Source of the DNA: Thuidium tamariscinum
Lineage: Eukaryota; Streptophyta; Bryopsida; Hypnales; Thuidiaceae
Reading direction: 5' to 3'
Assembly (NCBI GenBank): GCA_947034885.2
Contig: OX344749.2
Coordinates: 13,531,501-13,595,500 of the forward strand
DNA: 64,000 nucleotides
Shown: in pieces, positions 1-13,831 of the stretch
Position numbering within the stretch: position 1 is the first letter of the stretch
Layout: each line of letters begins with the position of its first letter
The notes under the pieces: generated by a model
The model's input: only the letters and a program-made list of their open reading frames with translations
Database searches by the model: none
Told to the model about the DNA's origin: nothing
Program-made: the position numbers and the translations under genes

Positions 1-602
1 ATTCAAAAAATACATATTTGTGAAAATTAAAGTCTAAAATAATGTATCTCAAAGAATGATGGAAAATACCAAGAAAATGGACACTTTGATATTTGATTTC
101 TAAAAAATAGTAAAAAATTCAAAAAATTCAATGAAAAATCCCATTCTTTCTATCTTAAAAATGCCCCTTCTAAACCATTTTCATCTTTAGAAAAATAACA
201 TTGAGTACTCTACGCTTGTACAAAAGTAGTGTACTGTAAGCACATGTGGTCATGTGGAACAAGTGGATAGTTTATTACATTCAAAAGTCCTTTGTTGAAT
301 TGTGTACATTAGTAAAAGTCCTTATATGCTATTTTGAGCTTCAAATTTGCATTTGTGGATTAGAAACAATACTAGGACCCCTAAAAATGGCCGAAATAGA
401 CATCCAACCTAGGGCTATTTAAAAATAATATAATAACTTTGAAGGAATCCAAAAAATTATTCAACATTTGAAACCACCACATGTACCTTCACGTCAAGTT
501 TCATTGAAAACAAACAAACAATTTCAAAAGTTATGAGCCAAAAAACACTTGTCTAAAGTCACAGGGACAAAAAATAGGATAAGTGTTTCTTGTAATCACA
601 CA
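1..602. mobile_element. Right part of a ~730-bp inverted-repeat element (4-bp TSD family), cut by the window edge
   Basis: The sequence ends in AAGTGTTTCTTGTAATCAC, the reverse complement of the terminus GTGATTGCAAGAAACACTT found at the ends of three other copies (18451, 25316 and 31663). Internal stretches also match those copies, for example the GCACATGTG and GTGGATAGTTTA blocks near 240-275 compared with 32050-32075. The left end lies outside the window. The element has no coding capacity and its superfamily is not certain. Confidence 0.6.
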
Positions 603-639
603 CCATGTATAGATAGGGGAATACTTCACTTTATAGGAA

Positions 640-2110
640 ACTTTAAATTGATGAATGGTTCCCTTTAACACTAGACCGCCCAAGAGGACGTATTCTGTCC
701 ACTCGGAATTGTAAAGAGTCCTGGTGCATTCGCGATGAGTTCCGATGGGCCCGAAAAAATTGAGGGTCCTTGAGACACATTAGGGTTTCGTTGATTGGCC
801 GAGCTTGATTGAGCGGACGCAATTGCACTGTCCACAAGTGAAGGGCAGATTTAGCAAGAGTAAAATACAGGACTCTGCGGTTAGGGTGAATGTCCTAAAA
901 CTGACCGGAAGGAGCCGGTGGAAGACCGTTGCGCGCATCGGATCCACTGGAGTCCTGATGCAATCGTGTACTGAGGTTTCAGGACGGAGAACGATTGCAT
1001 ACGAAGAATTGAGAAGGGTTTACACGTTTATCTTGCAGCATGTGAACTTGAGCGCTCAATAAAAGTGACAATGCACAACACGAGAACTTGGTTCATTATG
1101 GTGTGATTTAGTCTGGATGGTCACAACAAGCCCCCTCACGGAACCCGGATCCCACAATCGGAGTGGCAGGCGCTCAAGGGTGATGACCCCTCACTTTCAG
1201 CCACACGAAGACAATGACTATTGGGCACGATCACCACCCCGAAGCCCAAGGTCAAATTGATGCAGCCGCATTCTAGATTCAATGCCTTTCGTTATGTGGT
1301 GGCGGTTTCATGCAACTAAACTTGGCCTTCCTCATAGTGTAGTGTGCCTCATGTATTGACCAAATTTTGTAGCGGCCATCCCATTTTGTAGCAATTTTGA
1401 TTACCAGGAGTGTAGTCCGTTGGAGCAGTGTAGCTCGTTGAATCCTTTGATTTTGGGTTGAGGCTATTTGATTGTTGTCCCCATTTTTGGCAATTCATTT
1501 CAATCCAAAACGCGATATTTCTGACAATCGGTCCGAGTGCTTCCAAGATTGTTGCTACATATTTGTGCAGGGCATTTGCAGTGAAGAAGCTTCATTCCTC
1601 CGACAACGCACTGAGACACACCTGCATGTGGATAGAGGGGAAACTGGGAGTAGCCAGTGAGAGCCACGTTCATCTTCCGGTCGGTTCCGGTCACCTTTCT
1701 CTGACTTTGTCCCAATGCTTGGCTTTCGGCCTTCTGCATTTTTCTGCTTCCACAGATTTCGATCAAATTTTTGCAGTAACGTCTCACTATTGGGGTCTCA
1801 TTTGAACCCTCGTAAGTTTGTTCCGGAAACAATCTCGAGGTCGTGGCAATTTGCAGAAATCTTCCCTCGGACCTTGAAAAAGTTGTCCAGCTTTCTGCCC
1901 TCGAAGTTGATCAAACACTATAATCTATTCATATATTCGACTTCTACGGCGTCTTTTGGTAGATTTAGTATCGCCCCTAACCTCACTGGTATCTCGAACA
2001 GTGGATTCCTACAATTCTGCGCAGATTGCTTGGGCTGGTTCATTCTTTGTTGTCACCTTCAAGAGCGTGTCTGTGACGCGAATGGAGTCTGGGCGGTCTA
2101 GGGTTAAGCT
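640..2110. other. GC-richer island without a recognisable gene
   Basis: Base composition changes abruptly from AT-rich spacer to near-balanced sequence and back at about 2110. Open frames occur on both strands (longest about 128 codons), but none carries a domain I recognise and the frames overlap each other. It could be the worn remnant of a gene or of a retroelement, or a non-coding transcript. I cannot decide between these from sequence alone. Confidence 0.4.
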
Positions 2111-3310
2111 CATTCTAACAACACTTTTGAGACCTAGTATTTTTTGTAATGGTTGTAATTTTTTTTTTAAAGATTTTATTATCAGTTTTAGGCAATACAC
2201 TAAAAAACCATAGTTTTTGACAGTTTCTCTTGAAATCCCCATCATGTCCAGGTAAAATATATTGAACCTTCAAAATTTTGCAAGAATCCTCCCCTAGGCC
2301 ACTTATGGATAGGGGTCTTGTACTTTTCCTTTTGCAATGATATTTAACCCTTAAAAGATAGACCTATAACCACTAGTTTCAAGCCTCATTGCCCATCATT
2401 CAATTTGTTGTCAGTTTGGAACTAGATATGTATGAAAAATTTAAATTTATTTTTTAGAGATGAAATTACATATCTTATGTACTTGACAAAAAAGTTTAGA
2501 TTTTTATGAGAATTTTTGAAGAAAAATCATATCAAAAAGAAAATTATTTCAAAAAACTCTAAAAATTTCACCATATATGTACATTATAGTGACAAACATC
2601 ACAGTGTGAACTCAATTTTGTGCCCTTCTATAATTAGTATACAATAGACATTGAAAATACATCCAAAATTCAAACAACAAAAAAATATTCAATTTTACGA
2701 TGTTTTCCAAAATTTCAATTGGAGGAGAAACTAGAAATAGATGACCTTCATTTCATAAGTCATCTTCAAACTCAAAAAATGTCATTTTTTTACTTACTTC
2801 TCATTCACATGACAACAAACACTAACAAGACTACAACCTCAATTAGGTACTCTTCATAATCCTCCATGAAAAGTCAACAAACAAAAAATGGATGAAAAAA
2901 TGCTTTTAGTCTCTCTTTAGATCACTTTCCACCCATCCAATTGGCACTGCAACATTTAGGGTTAATTTCAATTGTTTAAAAAAAACGTGAAAAATGTATA
3001 ATTGTAGAATGTGTTATTAGAAGAAAGTTAAGTGTATTTACACTGCACCATATTTTGTAGGGAGCTAGATACTAACAATATTTTAGGTTTTAGTATAGTC
3101 ACAATGTCTATGGAATATTTTTGCGTGCCTTAGAATTGAAGCTTGAAATACTAAGAGAGAAACACCCATTCCTGAACGAGTTTCTTGTAGTGGATTGTAT
3201 ACTCACCCAATTGTGTTAGCAAAGTTCTCTTAATTTGTTTGCCACATGCTTGATTATAATTGGTTGATGCATTTCAAGGATATATATAAATATTTGATTG
3301 GCTCATTGTT
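2110..3310. other. AT-rich spacer, nothing recognised
   Basis: Low-complexity AT-rich DNA with only short random open frames. I saw no gene or clear repeat boundary here. Confidence 0.5.
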
Positions 3311-3550
3311 GATTTTAGCAGGGTCTAGTTTTGGGTGCACCTATTGTACAATTTCAGTGGTTTAGGGAGCCAACACTTTGAAAAATCAGATAAATTACAT
3401 ACAACATCCGAAAAATCTATATTTTTTTTACTATTCATGATTTTCACTTGCTAATACTAGAAAAATCTCATTTTTAGAAAAAGCTGCCTCCAACTATGTT
3501 GAATTCCTAATTTGGACGGTTTTGGGTGCTTCCACCGTATGCAAGTACAT
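3310..3550. repeat. Dispersed repeat, first copy (partner near 17235-17460)
   Basis: This stretch aligns closely, in the same orientation, with about 17235-17460. Shared blocks include TTTGAAAAAT, TTACATAC.ACATCC, ATTCATGATTTTCA.TTGCT and TGCCTCCAACT. A weaker match may continue beyond the start of the neighbouring Harbinger-like element (about 3840-4060 versus 17520-17740). It has no coding potential and its class is unknown. Confidence 0.6.
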
Positions 3551-3553
3551 TTA

Positions 3554-6395
3554 TGGTACGTTCACACCGGAAGTTACAAAAGGGTAAGTAGTCAAAAAAC
3601 GCAGTCCCCATTTGGAAACTGCACAGGGATGGGCCGAAGCTGGGGTTCGGATGAGAACTGGACTCGATATCCTAAACTGGTTCAATATCCTAAATTGGGT
3701 TCAATACTGTTGCAGTCGCTACACTTTGTTTTAATTTAAAATTTTAAAATTTTTCTTAAAAATATTTTGTAATCAGGAGCTTGCACGTGGCAGAGCTTTC
3801 AAATCTAGAAAGGCTCAGCTACTATGTAACTGATGATTTAGGAAATTTGGAGCACATTATTTGTATGGTAAGAGGTCCTATAATGGACCATCTAAGGGCT
3901 GAAATAGAATTTCAGGGAGGTAGAACCTCTAGAAATATTTTTTAGTGAATTTTACTTGAAAAACAAGTAGAATTGACATCTAACGCAAGTCGTTTCATAT
4001 TTTTTTGAGCTTTTTTGAATTAATTATCAAATTTTGAAGTTGAAAGGGCATAGGATTGTAAAATGGTGCCCTAGCTACAATGTACATTGTGACTACACTG
4101 CTGAAGGCTATGAAAAAGCAACATGTACAACTATTGTACATTTAAGATAGGGCACCATTTTAGAACCCACTCCATTTAAGAGCCTTCTACCTTATGTAAC
4201 ATAAGGCAATGGAAATTTCCCCCATATACGAAGATGTAAAGTATGGAGATTCTAAAATTGTATCTTTAGGAGGGCATCATTTTTGGCATAGACATTGATA
4301 CAGATCAAAATTGTATTTTAAGAAAGTTGATATATTTCCTCACTTTCAAAACCATTCATAGAAATCAAAATAAAATTTGATATCAAAACAAGTCACCAAT
4401 TTTTTTTAATTCAATTCAAAATTTTAAATCTTTGGAAATTAAAAAGACTAAAATATTAAAATTGAATGAAAATTTTGGGAATAGTAAGACAAAATTATAG
4501 TTGAAATTTCTACAAATAGAAATATTATGTTACCAAGCTTTGTTTGCAACCTTAACTTAAGAAGCCATTGTAGAATCTAAGTATCCAATGGATGCCATAG
4601 TATCTTTCTATATAAGACAAAAGTGCAATTGCTTATCCTTGGAATTTTGTGTATGAAAAAAGAGCTTTGGTATAGTAATGTGACTTCCAACTATTACTTT
4701 CTTTAGGTAGATGATTCACATTGTTTCAAAAAGGTTGATGTGTACAATGACTACCCTATCATTGCACAATAAAGAAAGGTTGTCATGAGTGATGCTATAG
4801 GCTATAGACAAAATCTAAAGACAATTTTGCTTTATTATAATTGAATTTGTGTATACTTTCAAAAAGAATGCATGTCTTTTCTTCCATGTCAATGCTTGTT
4901 AATATTTTCACTACTCTATTCAAAATTGGTTGTAGTTCTAGAGAATGATGTTGGGAAAAAATCCATCCGTTAGATGTTTTTTCAGAGATTAGAAGACTGT
5001 TTCAGGCCCGTTCCCAATGCTGGGAACAATTAGAATAAAAAATATTTTTAAAAAATTCCAAAAATAATAATTTTTTTAGTTTTTTTAATTTTTTAATTAT
5101 TATTGTCTGACGTGGAAGTCTCTCGGCCACGTCAGATCGTAGATGTAGGAGCGTTCCCCAGCGTTCCCACAGTCCGGAACTTGTAGTCTTGTTACTAGCA
5201 GAAAAAACATCTAATGAAATTTGTTGCATGGAATATAGTTAATAAAATGCGACATGAATTGACTATTATGAAATGAATGTAGAGTATAGGCACTTAGTTT
5301 GGATCAAATTGTTGATTGATTGGTGGTGTGCAACAACCTTTTATAGTATGTAACTTCCCTACCTATCTCTTCAATGTAGAAATTTGTTGCAAATATGAAG
5401 AACATTGTACACATTGTGAGTTGCACTCTATAACCATCATAGCATGCGGACATGATTTAGGATAGTGTTTGGTGAAGCAAATATTTATATACATGCATTG
5501 GTAAAAATGATGGAGATGGCAATAATTTTGAGTAATTTTTCTCTTGAATTGAAAATACTATGAATTTTGAAAAGCTAAAGTTTGGTTTCACCCATGACCA
5601 ACATGTAGTGTTATCCAATTCAAATCATTTAATAACTACTTTTGGTTAATGGCTTCTTATATTATTACTCACTTATTTGCCATTATTGTTTAGGTTCAAA
5701 CCTTGGAAAAATACAAGATGCGTGTTTCAAGAACAAAATGAAAATTTGTTCTAACCTTAGTTAAAAATATAATATCCTATTGATTGTTGATGGGTCACCA
5801 ATTAGAGATGGGTCCTTTTGTTGTAATAGTCTATGCTTGATAATCACCCTATAGGGGTATTGCAATATTTCTAATAAAGGTTTGGAATGCATTATTTTGG
5901 TTCTTTTCAAGGTTGGGACTAATAAGGTTATAACACATGTCTCAAATTAGTGAGTAAAAAATTAGGAAGTACTGACTATTGAGTGGGATAAGTATTTCTT
6001 GAATGATTGGAATAAGAAGATTCTGGGCATTGGTTGTTGAAGAGTACTTTCTTGTTGTCAAAATTCAAAAGAATTTCAATTTTGGAAATTAAATTTTAGT
6101 AAATGTTTCCATCTCTGCACTAGTATGGGGGAAATTCCCAATGCTACATACAAATAATGTGCTCTAAATTTCCTAAATGATTTAGAAATTTTTTAAAATT
6201 TTAAATAAAAACAAAATGTAGCAACTGGAACAGTATTGAAACCAGTTTAGGAAGTCGAGCCAGGTTCAGTAGTCTTCCCAACCCAATCTGAACCCTATCC
6301 GAACCCCAGCTTTGGCCCATCCCTGTGCGGTTTCCAAATGGGGGCTGCGTTTTTTGACTACTTATCCTTCTGTAACTCCCGGTGTGAACGTACCA
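3554..6395. mobile_element. Harbinger-like non-autonomous element with long terminal inverted repeats
   Basis: The ends are exact inverted copies beginning TGGTACGTTCACACCGG. The similarity continues inward for about 220 bp (3554-3770 versus 6180-6395) and resumes around 3836-3870, with small insertions in the left arm. The element is flanked by TTA on both sides (3551-3553 and 6396-6398), the 3-bp TTA/TAA duplication typical of PIF/Harbinger. No transposase frame is visible in the 2.8 kb. A smaller inverted-repeat element is nested at 4968-5216. The block 5905-6180 is also related to 37985-38290. The superfamily call rests on the duplication and general end style and is an inference. Confidence 0.65.
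4968..5216. mobile_element. Nested MITE with CATTAGATG-type ends
   Basis: The left end reads CGTTAGATGTTTTTTC and the right end, reverse complemented, reads CATTAGATGTTTTTTC. The interior folds back through a second GC-rich inverted pair (GTTCCCAATGCTGGGAAC near 5012 and GCGTTCCCCAGCGTTCCC near 5151). A relative with the same end lies at 16333-16605. It is about 249 bp, non-coding, and sits inside the Harbinger-like element at 3554-6395. Confidence 0.6.
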
Positions 6396-6399
6396 TTAG

Positions 6400-7840
6400 T
6401 GGTTCAATTGATTGAAATCTGAGTTGTAGAACTTGTGATTGCCACCATCAAAATTGCAGATTGATGGTGCTTATAATTAGGTTTACCATTTGCCTGCCCT
6501 TGCTCATTTAGCTTTGGGCATGCAATTTGAAAAATTGCAGGTCTGTCTAACACAACAAAGCTACACATTAAAGGCTAATCCACTTGTTGGTGCCATATTT
6601 TGATTTGATTCTTTCTTTTGAAATTGTTATTATCAATTAACATGTGGATGTTCTGATGACATACTGAAGAAAGTTCTTCTAAAATTTAAAAAAAACTTGA
6701 AAAAATGAGGTGTTTGGATTGAAAGTTGCATTGCTCCAAACCAAAATGGGCATGTGGGCTACATACACTACACCCCTTATTTAAACAAAAATATTCATCT
6801 TTTTATAAGGAAAAAAATCACATTTATTGTTGTACGTGTACATTTCAATCGAGGGATTATATCTTCAAATAAGGGATTATATTGAACACAATGACATAAA
6901 ATTATTTGATAACTTACAACATGACCCCATTTTCTATTTCAAAAATATGAATATTAATAAGAAGGTCTAATTTTCTTAGCATTTCTTTTCTTTTGCACAC
7001 ATTTTTTACTCTATTTCAAGAATTTTCAAAAACAAAATTCTTTCAATGAACCACTTTAATAGCTACTTGATAACAACTTTTAGATTGACATTTAGTCTTT
7101 AAATGGATACTTCTAAATATGTGATTAATATAATTATGCAAACTATTTTTAACCATTCCAATCAAATTTATTTTTCATAATTTCAAAAAAAATTAATATT
7201 ACTTTCTAATGTGTTTGTAAGATAATTAGTACCACAAATCTCTTCAAATAGTTGCAAATTTTTGCAAATTTTTTATATGTAAATATTGCCTTCTTAATCC
7301 CCTATGGCTTATGCCTCCAGTTTCATTTTCTAAATAACATGTATAGATGCAAGCATCTCTAGAGCACCTTTATATTCTTCCTTTGCACTAAAAGGGCTTT
7401 CAACTTATTCTATCTTAGTTGTGAGTTCTTTGTGTTGTTTTGTAACCACATGCACCCAAAGGCCCAAGGTCTATTTTTAAAGGTTATTAACTAGTAACAT
7501 ATTTGAAATGGATTTTTTCAAAACACACCTAGAATATTTAAAAATTATTTTGGCATGTAATTTTTCAAAATCCCTACAATATTATTTTTGCGTTTTGTGG
7601 ATTTTGTCGCCAAACAAAAACAATACACTATATTTTCATTCACCTAACTTTTGAGATTGATGCTGATGACTCCCCTTGAGATTAATATAATTTAAAAGAA
7701 TCCCTCGATTGCCTATCCAATATTAATGCTATAAGTAAAAATTAATTGGAAAGAAGTATATATCCAAATCACTAATGTCTTAACATATATTTACGAATGT
7801 TGATCCCAATTGTATAAATGTTCTACGTAAAAAATATCCT
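6400..7840. other. AT-rich spacer, nothing recognised
   Basis: AT-rich sequence with no supported gene, RNA gene or clear repeat end. Confidence 0.45.
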
Positions 7841-7849
7841 AAGGTTTTG

Positions 7850-8010
7850 TTGTTATTCTCAAAATTTGAAAATTGAATTTTAAAATAATTTGATATGTCA
7901 AATGTTTTTTAAGTATTATCAACAAAACAAAGTCCTTTACAACTTTCATCTTATTAATTGGAATACAATGATTCAAATCTCTATGTGCAAATATCAAACA
8001 ATCCAATTCT
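7850..8010. repeat. Fragment related to the TTAA-flanked repeat family
   Basis: The run around 7925-7990 (CTTTACAACTTTCATCTTATTAA, then ATGATTCAAA) matches interior blocks of the TTAA-flanked copies near 16870-16920, 36770-36815 and, in reverse, 55225-55275. No ends are present, so this is a truncated piece. It abuts the foldback arm that starts near 8050. Confidence 0.4.
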
Positions 8011-8049
8011 ATCCAATCTAATTCAATCAATTATGTTTTAAAAAGTAGG

Positions 8050-8604
8050 TATTTAAAGCATCTTCTTTTGAAATTTATACCATCACTGAATTAAAAAAGA
8101 TCTTTTTGTTGTAATTAAAAAATGGTATAAAACAAAACTCCTTATTTGGAAGATGTTGATTAGAAGCTTTTTTTGAAAATTTCATACAATAACTCCAAGT
8201 AAATTCAAGTATCTCTTTTTGAGGATATCTTTTGAACTTAAAATTTTGCACATATGTTGTTAACATAGAGGTGATCTTGGAAAAAATTTATGGTAAAAAA
8301 CCTATTTTTCACCTTTTAGAAGGTTGTCAAAGTTGATAGTAGCGGAATCATCTTTTACAATAGTTCATGTTGGTAGATTTCAAATATCTTTTTATGTGTG
8401 AATCTTTTGGCCTCAAAATTTGGCATACTTATTACCAACATAGATGCAATTTCATGGCAAAAATTTCATTGAAAAATAAAATTCCTTCAATCCTTGAGAT
8501 TCATATTAAAAAAACAATTTCTCAACCCTAAAGAAGGTGTCAAAGTTGGTAGTATTGAAATTTTTTTCCTATGAATTCAAAAATGCTATTTTGATTGGTA
8601 TCCT
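8050..8604. mobile_element. Single arm of the foldback (Mutator-like) element family
   Basis: This stretch is a diverged copy of one arm of the foldback at 35381-36525. It carries the recurring block GGTGTCAAAGTTGGTAGT, the block TTGGTAGATTTCAAATATCTT, and an end reading CATTTTGATTGGTACC-like at 8585-8604. The second arm is missing, so the copy is truncated. The left limit is approximate. Confidence 0.55.
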
Positions 8605-8619
8605 ACTATACAATCTCAA

Positions 8620-11600
8620 TTTGAAACATTCTACAAAAATTCTACTATCCAACATGATACCACTACTCAAAATATGGGTGCGAATGGGACTCAATGTATT
8701 TACACCAATGAAAATAGCAAATGCCAAATTCAAAACCTACAAGTCTAAAATCCAATATTGATAACTTTAAAATTGCATTTCCCTACACTTCTAAATGTAA
8801 AGCATTTGGGGGGAAAAAGTATTCCATTATTATTACACTATAATTGAAAATGGAAGCACGTTATTAGAACAAATGGACATTGTGCATGAATGGAAACACA
8901 ATATCCTTTGATCCAAAGTGAGCACCTCTATGTAAGGTAAACTATCCATTATTGGGGGTGCTAGTATATGAGCTCGTGAGCCTTCATTTTTTTCATTTAG
9001 GGTGTACACATTCATTGGGGATCTATAACTATGGAATTAAATGCAAAGATCTACATGTCAAATGAACAACAAATGAATATATTGCTATGTGATTTTGTAC
9101 CAAAAAAATTGAACCAATATATTTTCAAAACTTAAGATATAGGTAAAATAATAGTAAGTGTAAGGAATTACACAATGAAAATAGGTGTGTAAGTGTGTTG
9201 GTTTAGGATGTCTCACTACGAAGTACATAAATGTAAAATTGTAATACATTATAACCCCCTTGCATAGGTGACTTTTAAAAAAGTCTAAAATAGAAGGAGA
9301 AAAAAAGTGGCCAAACATAAAGCTACTGAAAAGTAAAAGGTCTAAAAATTATTGGCACTAAATCATGAACAATGCTTTCGAATGATTAAGTGATCAATGT
9401 AGTCAATACTATTTTATAATTAATCAATATAATTCATTAATTTCATCATGGGATTTCATGTAAATTTAAATGATGAAATTATCCACCTATTTTATTTTAT
9501 TATATATAATCATTATTTCAAATAAAAACAAAATTATCTTAGATGATAAGTATTTCAAACAAACATAGTAGTTATATATTACACACCAAATAATTGTATT
9601 AATCTCTTTGATCTAAACTACTATTTTCCAATTCAATTCCATTATTTTTTGAGGTATCTTTTTTAAAAAAATTCTAAAAATAAAAATCATTGTGCAAATA
9701 TCATTAAGCCTAAGAAATTGGGTTTTTCTTACAATCTACCAAGCCAATGCCATGTCAACTTCCATCTATTCATCTTATTGAGGATATTTGAGCTTACATC
9801 ATGAACTCATTTTTGACTACTACATGTTGAAAGAATGTCCTCCATTTGGAATAGTGAACAAGTTTGCTAGAGCAACAAGGTACCCACCAAAAAAAAAATC
9901 ACTATAATCAATGGAAAAGTTTAAGGAATGTTACATCAAAAATTTATTGAGATGAACTTCCTTCCTTACCTTAGACTTGGTGCATATCATCCTACCATGA
10001 GAGAACTTCTTCAAACATGATATGAATTTCAAAGCATGTGATAACATTAACTAGTCAAGCTCTTACTTCTAAACTCCACATATATCAATTCCATGGTAAA
10101 AAGTCATATTTTTTAAATACAATAAATTTTGTTGAAAAAAATTTAGTCATTTATTTTGGTAACAAAAATAAATTCAAGAATTACTTCATGCTTGGAATTT
10201 CTAGACTTTGGGCTTGCACACTCTCTACTCACTATTCTTAGGCTTATGCTCACATGCTCACATCCTAATGTCATTACCTCCATTATAAGCAAAATGGAAA
10301 TAAACAAGCCCATCATGAACAAAATTGTAATGATGGTGTACATCGAAGTTCTAAAACATACACCACCACTACAATTTTGTTAACAATGGACCTACTTCCA
10401 TTTTATATGTAATGGGGTTGTTGATTTTGTTGGTGTGCTTGCAATGCCTTTTGGCATTTTCTTTTGGGGACTAAGCTTAGGTACTATAAAGGGTGGTTGC
10501 AACTAAGGTAGACAAGCTTATTACAACCTTGATTTGCAATTTGAATATATTGGGGCTAAAAATAGGATGGATAAATGTTTTTCAAAAGGTATGTGCTTGT
10601 TTTGCAAATCAAACTCAAGAAGAATTAAAGTTTTCCAATTGAAATTGTAATTTTTGAGATTTTCATTGTAAATTTATAAAGTGTTCTACCTTTAAATTAC
10701 AAAAATGTTCATAATTGGAGTCATAAATGTTCTATAAACAAGCTATAACAACCTGTAGTATGTAAAAGTGGTAGAACTTGTCCAATTATTAGAATGATGG
10801 TTAAATATAGAATAATTATCAATAGAAAAATGAATATAGTGTAAACATGTTCCTAGTGTCAATTAGTTTTTGATTGGTGAATTTCGTAAAGATATAACCT
10901 AATTGATAGATTAGAAAAGATGAGGTTGAACCGTTGCAACAAATTGTGAAAGATACAAGAGTAGGATCAAATGCAAACGGAGTTAGTTTTCATGCAAGAG
11001 AGGCTAGAGCTCCTTCCTATGAGAGGAGTAAATTATTAGTTTGTTTACGGATTGGAGAATTGAGACAATGTGTAGTGATATTGTTGAAATAATGAAATGT
11101 GTTTTGGAAAACTATGATGTAATTGTCACATTAAAAAATAAAAAGATTGATTTGAAAAGACTAGGTGACTTTGAGTAATTGGAGACTTAATTATAAAAGA
11201 AATGTCGTTGTAGAGATTGTAGGATATTACTTGATATAAGAAGGATTCTATATATTCAATCAATCAATTAAATTATTATAAAACAATAAGTGACAACCTA
11301 ATTACACAACCTAACAAATGACCTCTCCAACGTTCAAACTCGACCTCTTTGGATATTTCTCCAATAGGTGAAAAATACTACACCTACACAACTATTCCAT
11401 ATATCTATTAGCACTTAAGTATCCACCAATCCTTCTTAGCATTGACTCCATTGAATCTTTCATTTTGTTAAAAAATAAAGGGATTTGGATGACTTCTACG
11501 ATAGAGATGGGGCCAAAAGTGGATGGTAGAAAAAGGTAAATGGTGGAGATAGACTAGCTTGCAACTTAAAGTATCTTTGCTCTAGAAAATTTAAGGGAGG

Positions 11601-13140
11601 TTTACTTGGAAAAAAAAATACATCTCAAATCCTTGAATAACTTTTTAGGCATTATAGTAATATTATGTATGTTTTCAAAGTTGAAATCAATGTAGGACTT
11701 GTCCATGCAACTAAACTTCCTTCAAAGGGACACCTTGAAGTATGGATTGCTTCAGTTCCTATTAGAACACTTAATAACCTAGATATTGGTTGCTTTTGAA
11801 AACTTGTAGCATTTCTTATATGAATGTAGGTGGACATTCAAGGTCCAAATGTAGATATTTGAAAATAAGAAAGAGGTTTGAGTGTTGGTAGTTCTATAGT
11901 ATTGCATATGGGTGATAATTTTGCTTGGAATATTGCATGATGAGAGCTTATAATATGTTTTTAGTTTTCAAGATCATTCTTTGAGCTACACATAATGAAA
12001 TTCTTAGTAGACATAGGTAACTTCAATTTTGCAATCATGAATTTTGTTAGCTTAATTGATTTTGTGATATTTTTTTGTTGGATTTAGAAATTCATTATTT
12101 ATGTTGTGCAATGATTTCTTTTGGATTTATACCTTAATAATACAATGTGATGTTTTTAGAGGGGTATTAGACCTAGCTTCTCATGGTCTTATCAAACAAA
12201 GTAGGTTACATAGAGACATCCTTCATGCAACTCTCTTTTCAATGACAGTCTAGAATATCTTGTATACTTATTACACTATCATTGAATGTAGCAATATTTG
12301 ACCTTGAATATAATTGTCTTTTAAGCAATGAAATCTTTCCAAGTAGAAACAATTATACTCTATCAAAAAAATGACTATATAATTTTTATTTCAAGTTTTA
12401 CGATATTTTTTGTATTGCATGGTCTTTGTTGCATGATTTTAAGCATTTTGAACTTAGAAGGGCTTAGCTTTTTCTTCTAGACATTGAATGAAATGCAAAT
12501 TTTTTCCTAAGATGACATTACTTTCCAATACCTCTAGAACAAAGTTTCAAAAAATCCATACATTAATAAAATGAGATTGTTTTGTTTTGTTTATTATTAT
12601 AATAAGATGCCTATAGCCATCTTCTTTGAATTGTGATTTTGGTAGTATTAGAAAATCGTTTGTGAGGAGTGTATGGACTTTGGCATTTGGACCAACTAGA
12701 ATGCAAAATATGTTGCATTTCAAGTTTTTATCACTTAAATAAAATTTGAGGGGTACTATCATTTTTATATTTTAGTTTGGGCAACATCACAAGCTAGATA
12801 CACTAGTAACTATATAATTTGACATCATTGAAACTTGTCTTAAATCCTAGAAATATATTACAAGACTTTGATCCTTTCAAAGTTAAAGGAGTTAGAATGT
12901 ATCTCTTGCTTGTCTATTAGAGCAGTATAATTTTTGATTCATAGGGAGATCATTATAATACTTCATTCCATGATTAATAATCTACATAGCCATCTATCCA
13001 AGTGGATATGGGATCATCTATCTATACCTTCAATGAGACTATTTACTTTGTTTTGTTTGTTACAATGAGATCTCATGGATTGTGTGTCCACTATTTGTGT
13101 TTTTGGTACAATGGGAAAGTCTTGAGATAGGAAGGGAGCA
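8620..13140. other. AT-rich spacer, no gene seen
   Basis: About 4.5 kb of AT-rich sequence with open frames no longer than about 77 codons, none resembling a known protein. I could not define element ends here. Confidence 0.45.
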
Positions 13141-13149
13141 TATACTTGA

Positions 13150-13815
13150 GTTTGTGACGTTTGGACCTATACTGTGAAAGTTAGAAATTTACATGAATTA
13201 ATAACTTAGAAAAATAAATTTTACTTTTAACCTTGGAGCATCTAGAATCATGTCGAGAATTGATGGTTTGGAAAAAAATCATTATAAAGTACTATTTGGA
13301 AGAATATTTTGAGATTGTGATACAAACAAAAGTTGTAAATTTTGAGTTTTAGATTCCATCCGTACAATTAGATTCTCCAATATTTTTCTATAATATTTTT
13401 CTATAAATTTTGAAAGGAAAATGTCAAAATTCCTTCAAAATTCAATTACAAGTAAAATATTGTCATTTTTCAAGTGAAACTTGTTGGAGTGGGTTTGAAA
13501 TGAGGTTATCTTCATATGGAGATTTTCTGAATTTTTTTTGTTCTTCAATTCTATGACCTCATTTTTGCAAATTTGGTTTTGAACTGTAGTCAATGCAAGT
13601 TAACCACTTGACATACTTCCACATTCATAACTTAAGAAAATTATATACTCTAGTAATACCAAATCCAACCCTTGGATAGAACAATAACTTCATAAAGAAT
13701 TCCTAAAAATTAGGATGACTTCCATCCAAGCAATAATGAGACAGAAAAGTAATTTCAAATATGTTCATTCTCCAGAAATTGGACGTTCATGTACTCCAGG
13801 GTTAATTTGGTTGTG
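13150..13815 (+). repeat. Direct repeat, left copy (possible miniature LTR element)
   Basis: This segment aligns in direct orientation with about 14930-15610 at moderate divergence. Shared blocks include ATTATAAAG, TCTATAAATTTTGAAAGGAAAA, TTCTATGACCTCATTTTTGCAA and CTTGACATACTTCCACATT. Just after this copy the sequence TGGTACTAGCATGGGG loosely resembles a primer-binding site complementary to initiator methionine tRNA. Without the CACTA-like insertion at 13832-14841 the two copies lie only about 100-250 bp apart, as in a very small LTR-type fossil. A plain duplication is the alternative. Confidence 0.45.
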
Positions 13816-13831
13816 GTACTAGCATGGGGAA

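Noticed and set aside
1458-1832. Overlapping 110-115-codon open frames on both strands
   Set aside because: Neither has a recognisable motif and each is the shadow of the other. A short stretch around 1838-1910 looks protein-like in another frame but is too brief to call.
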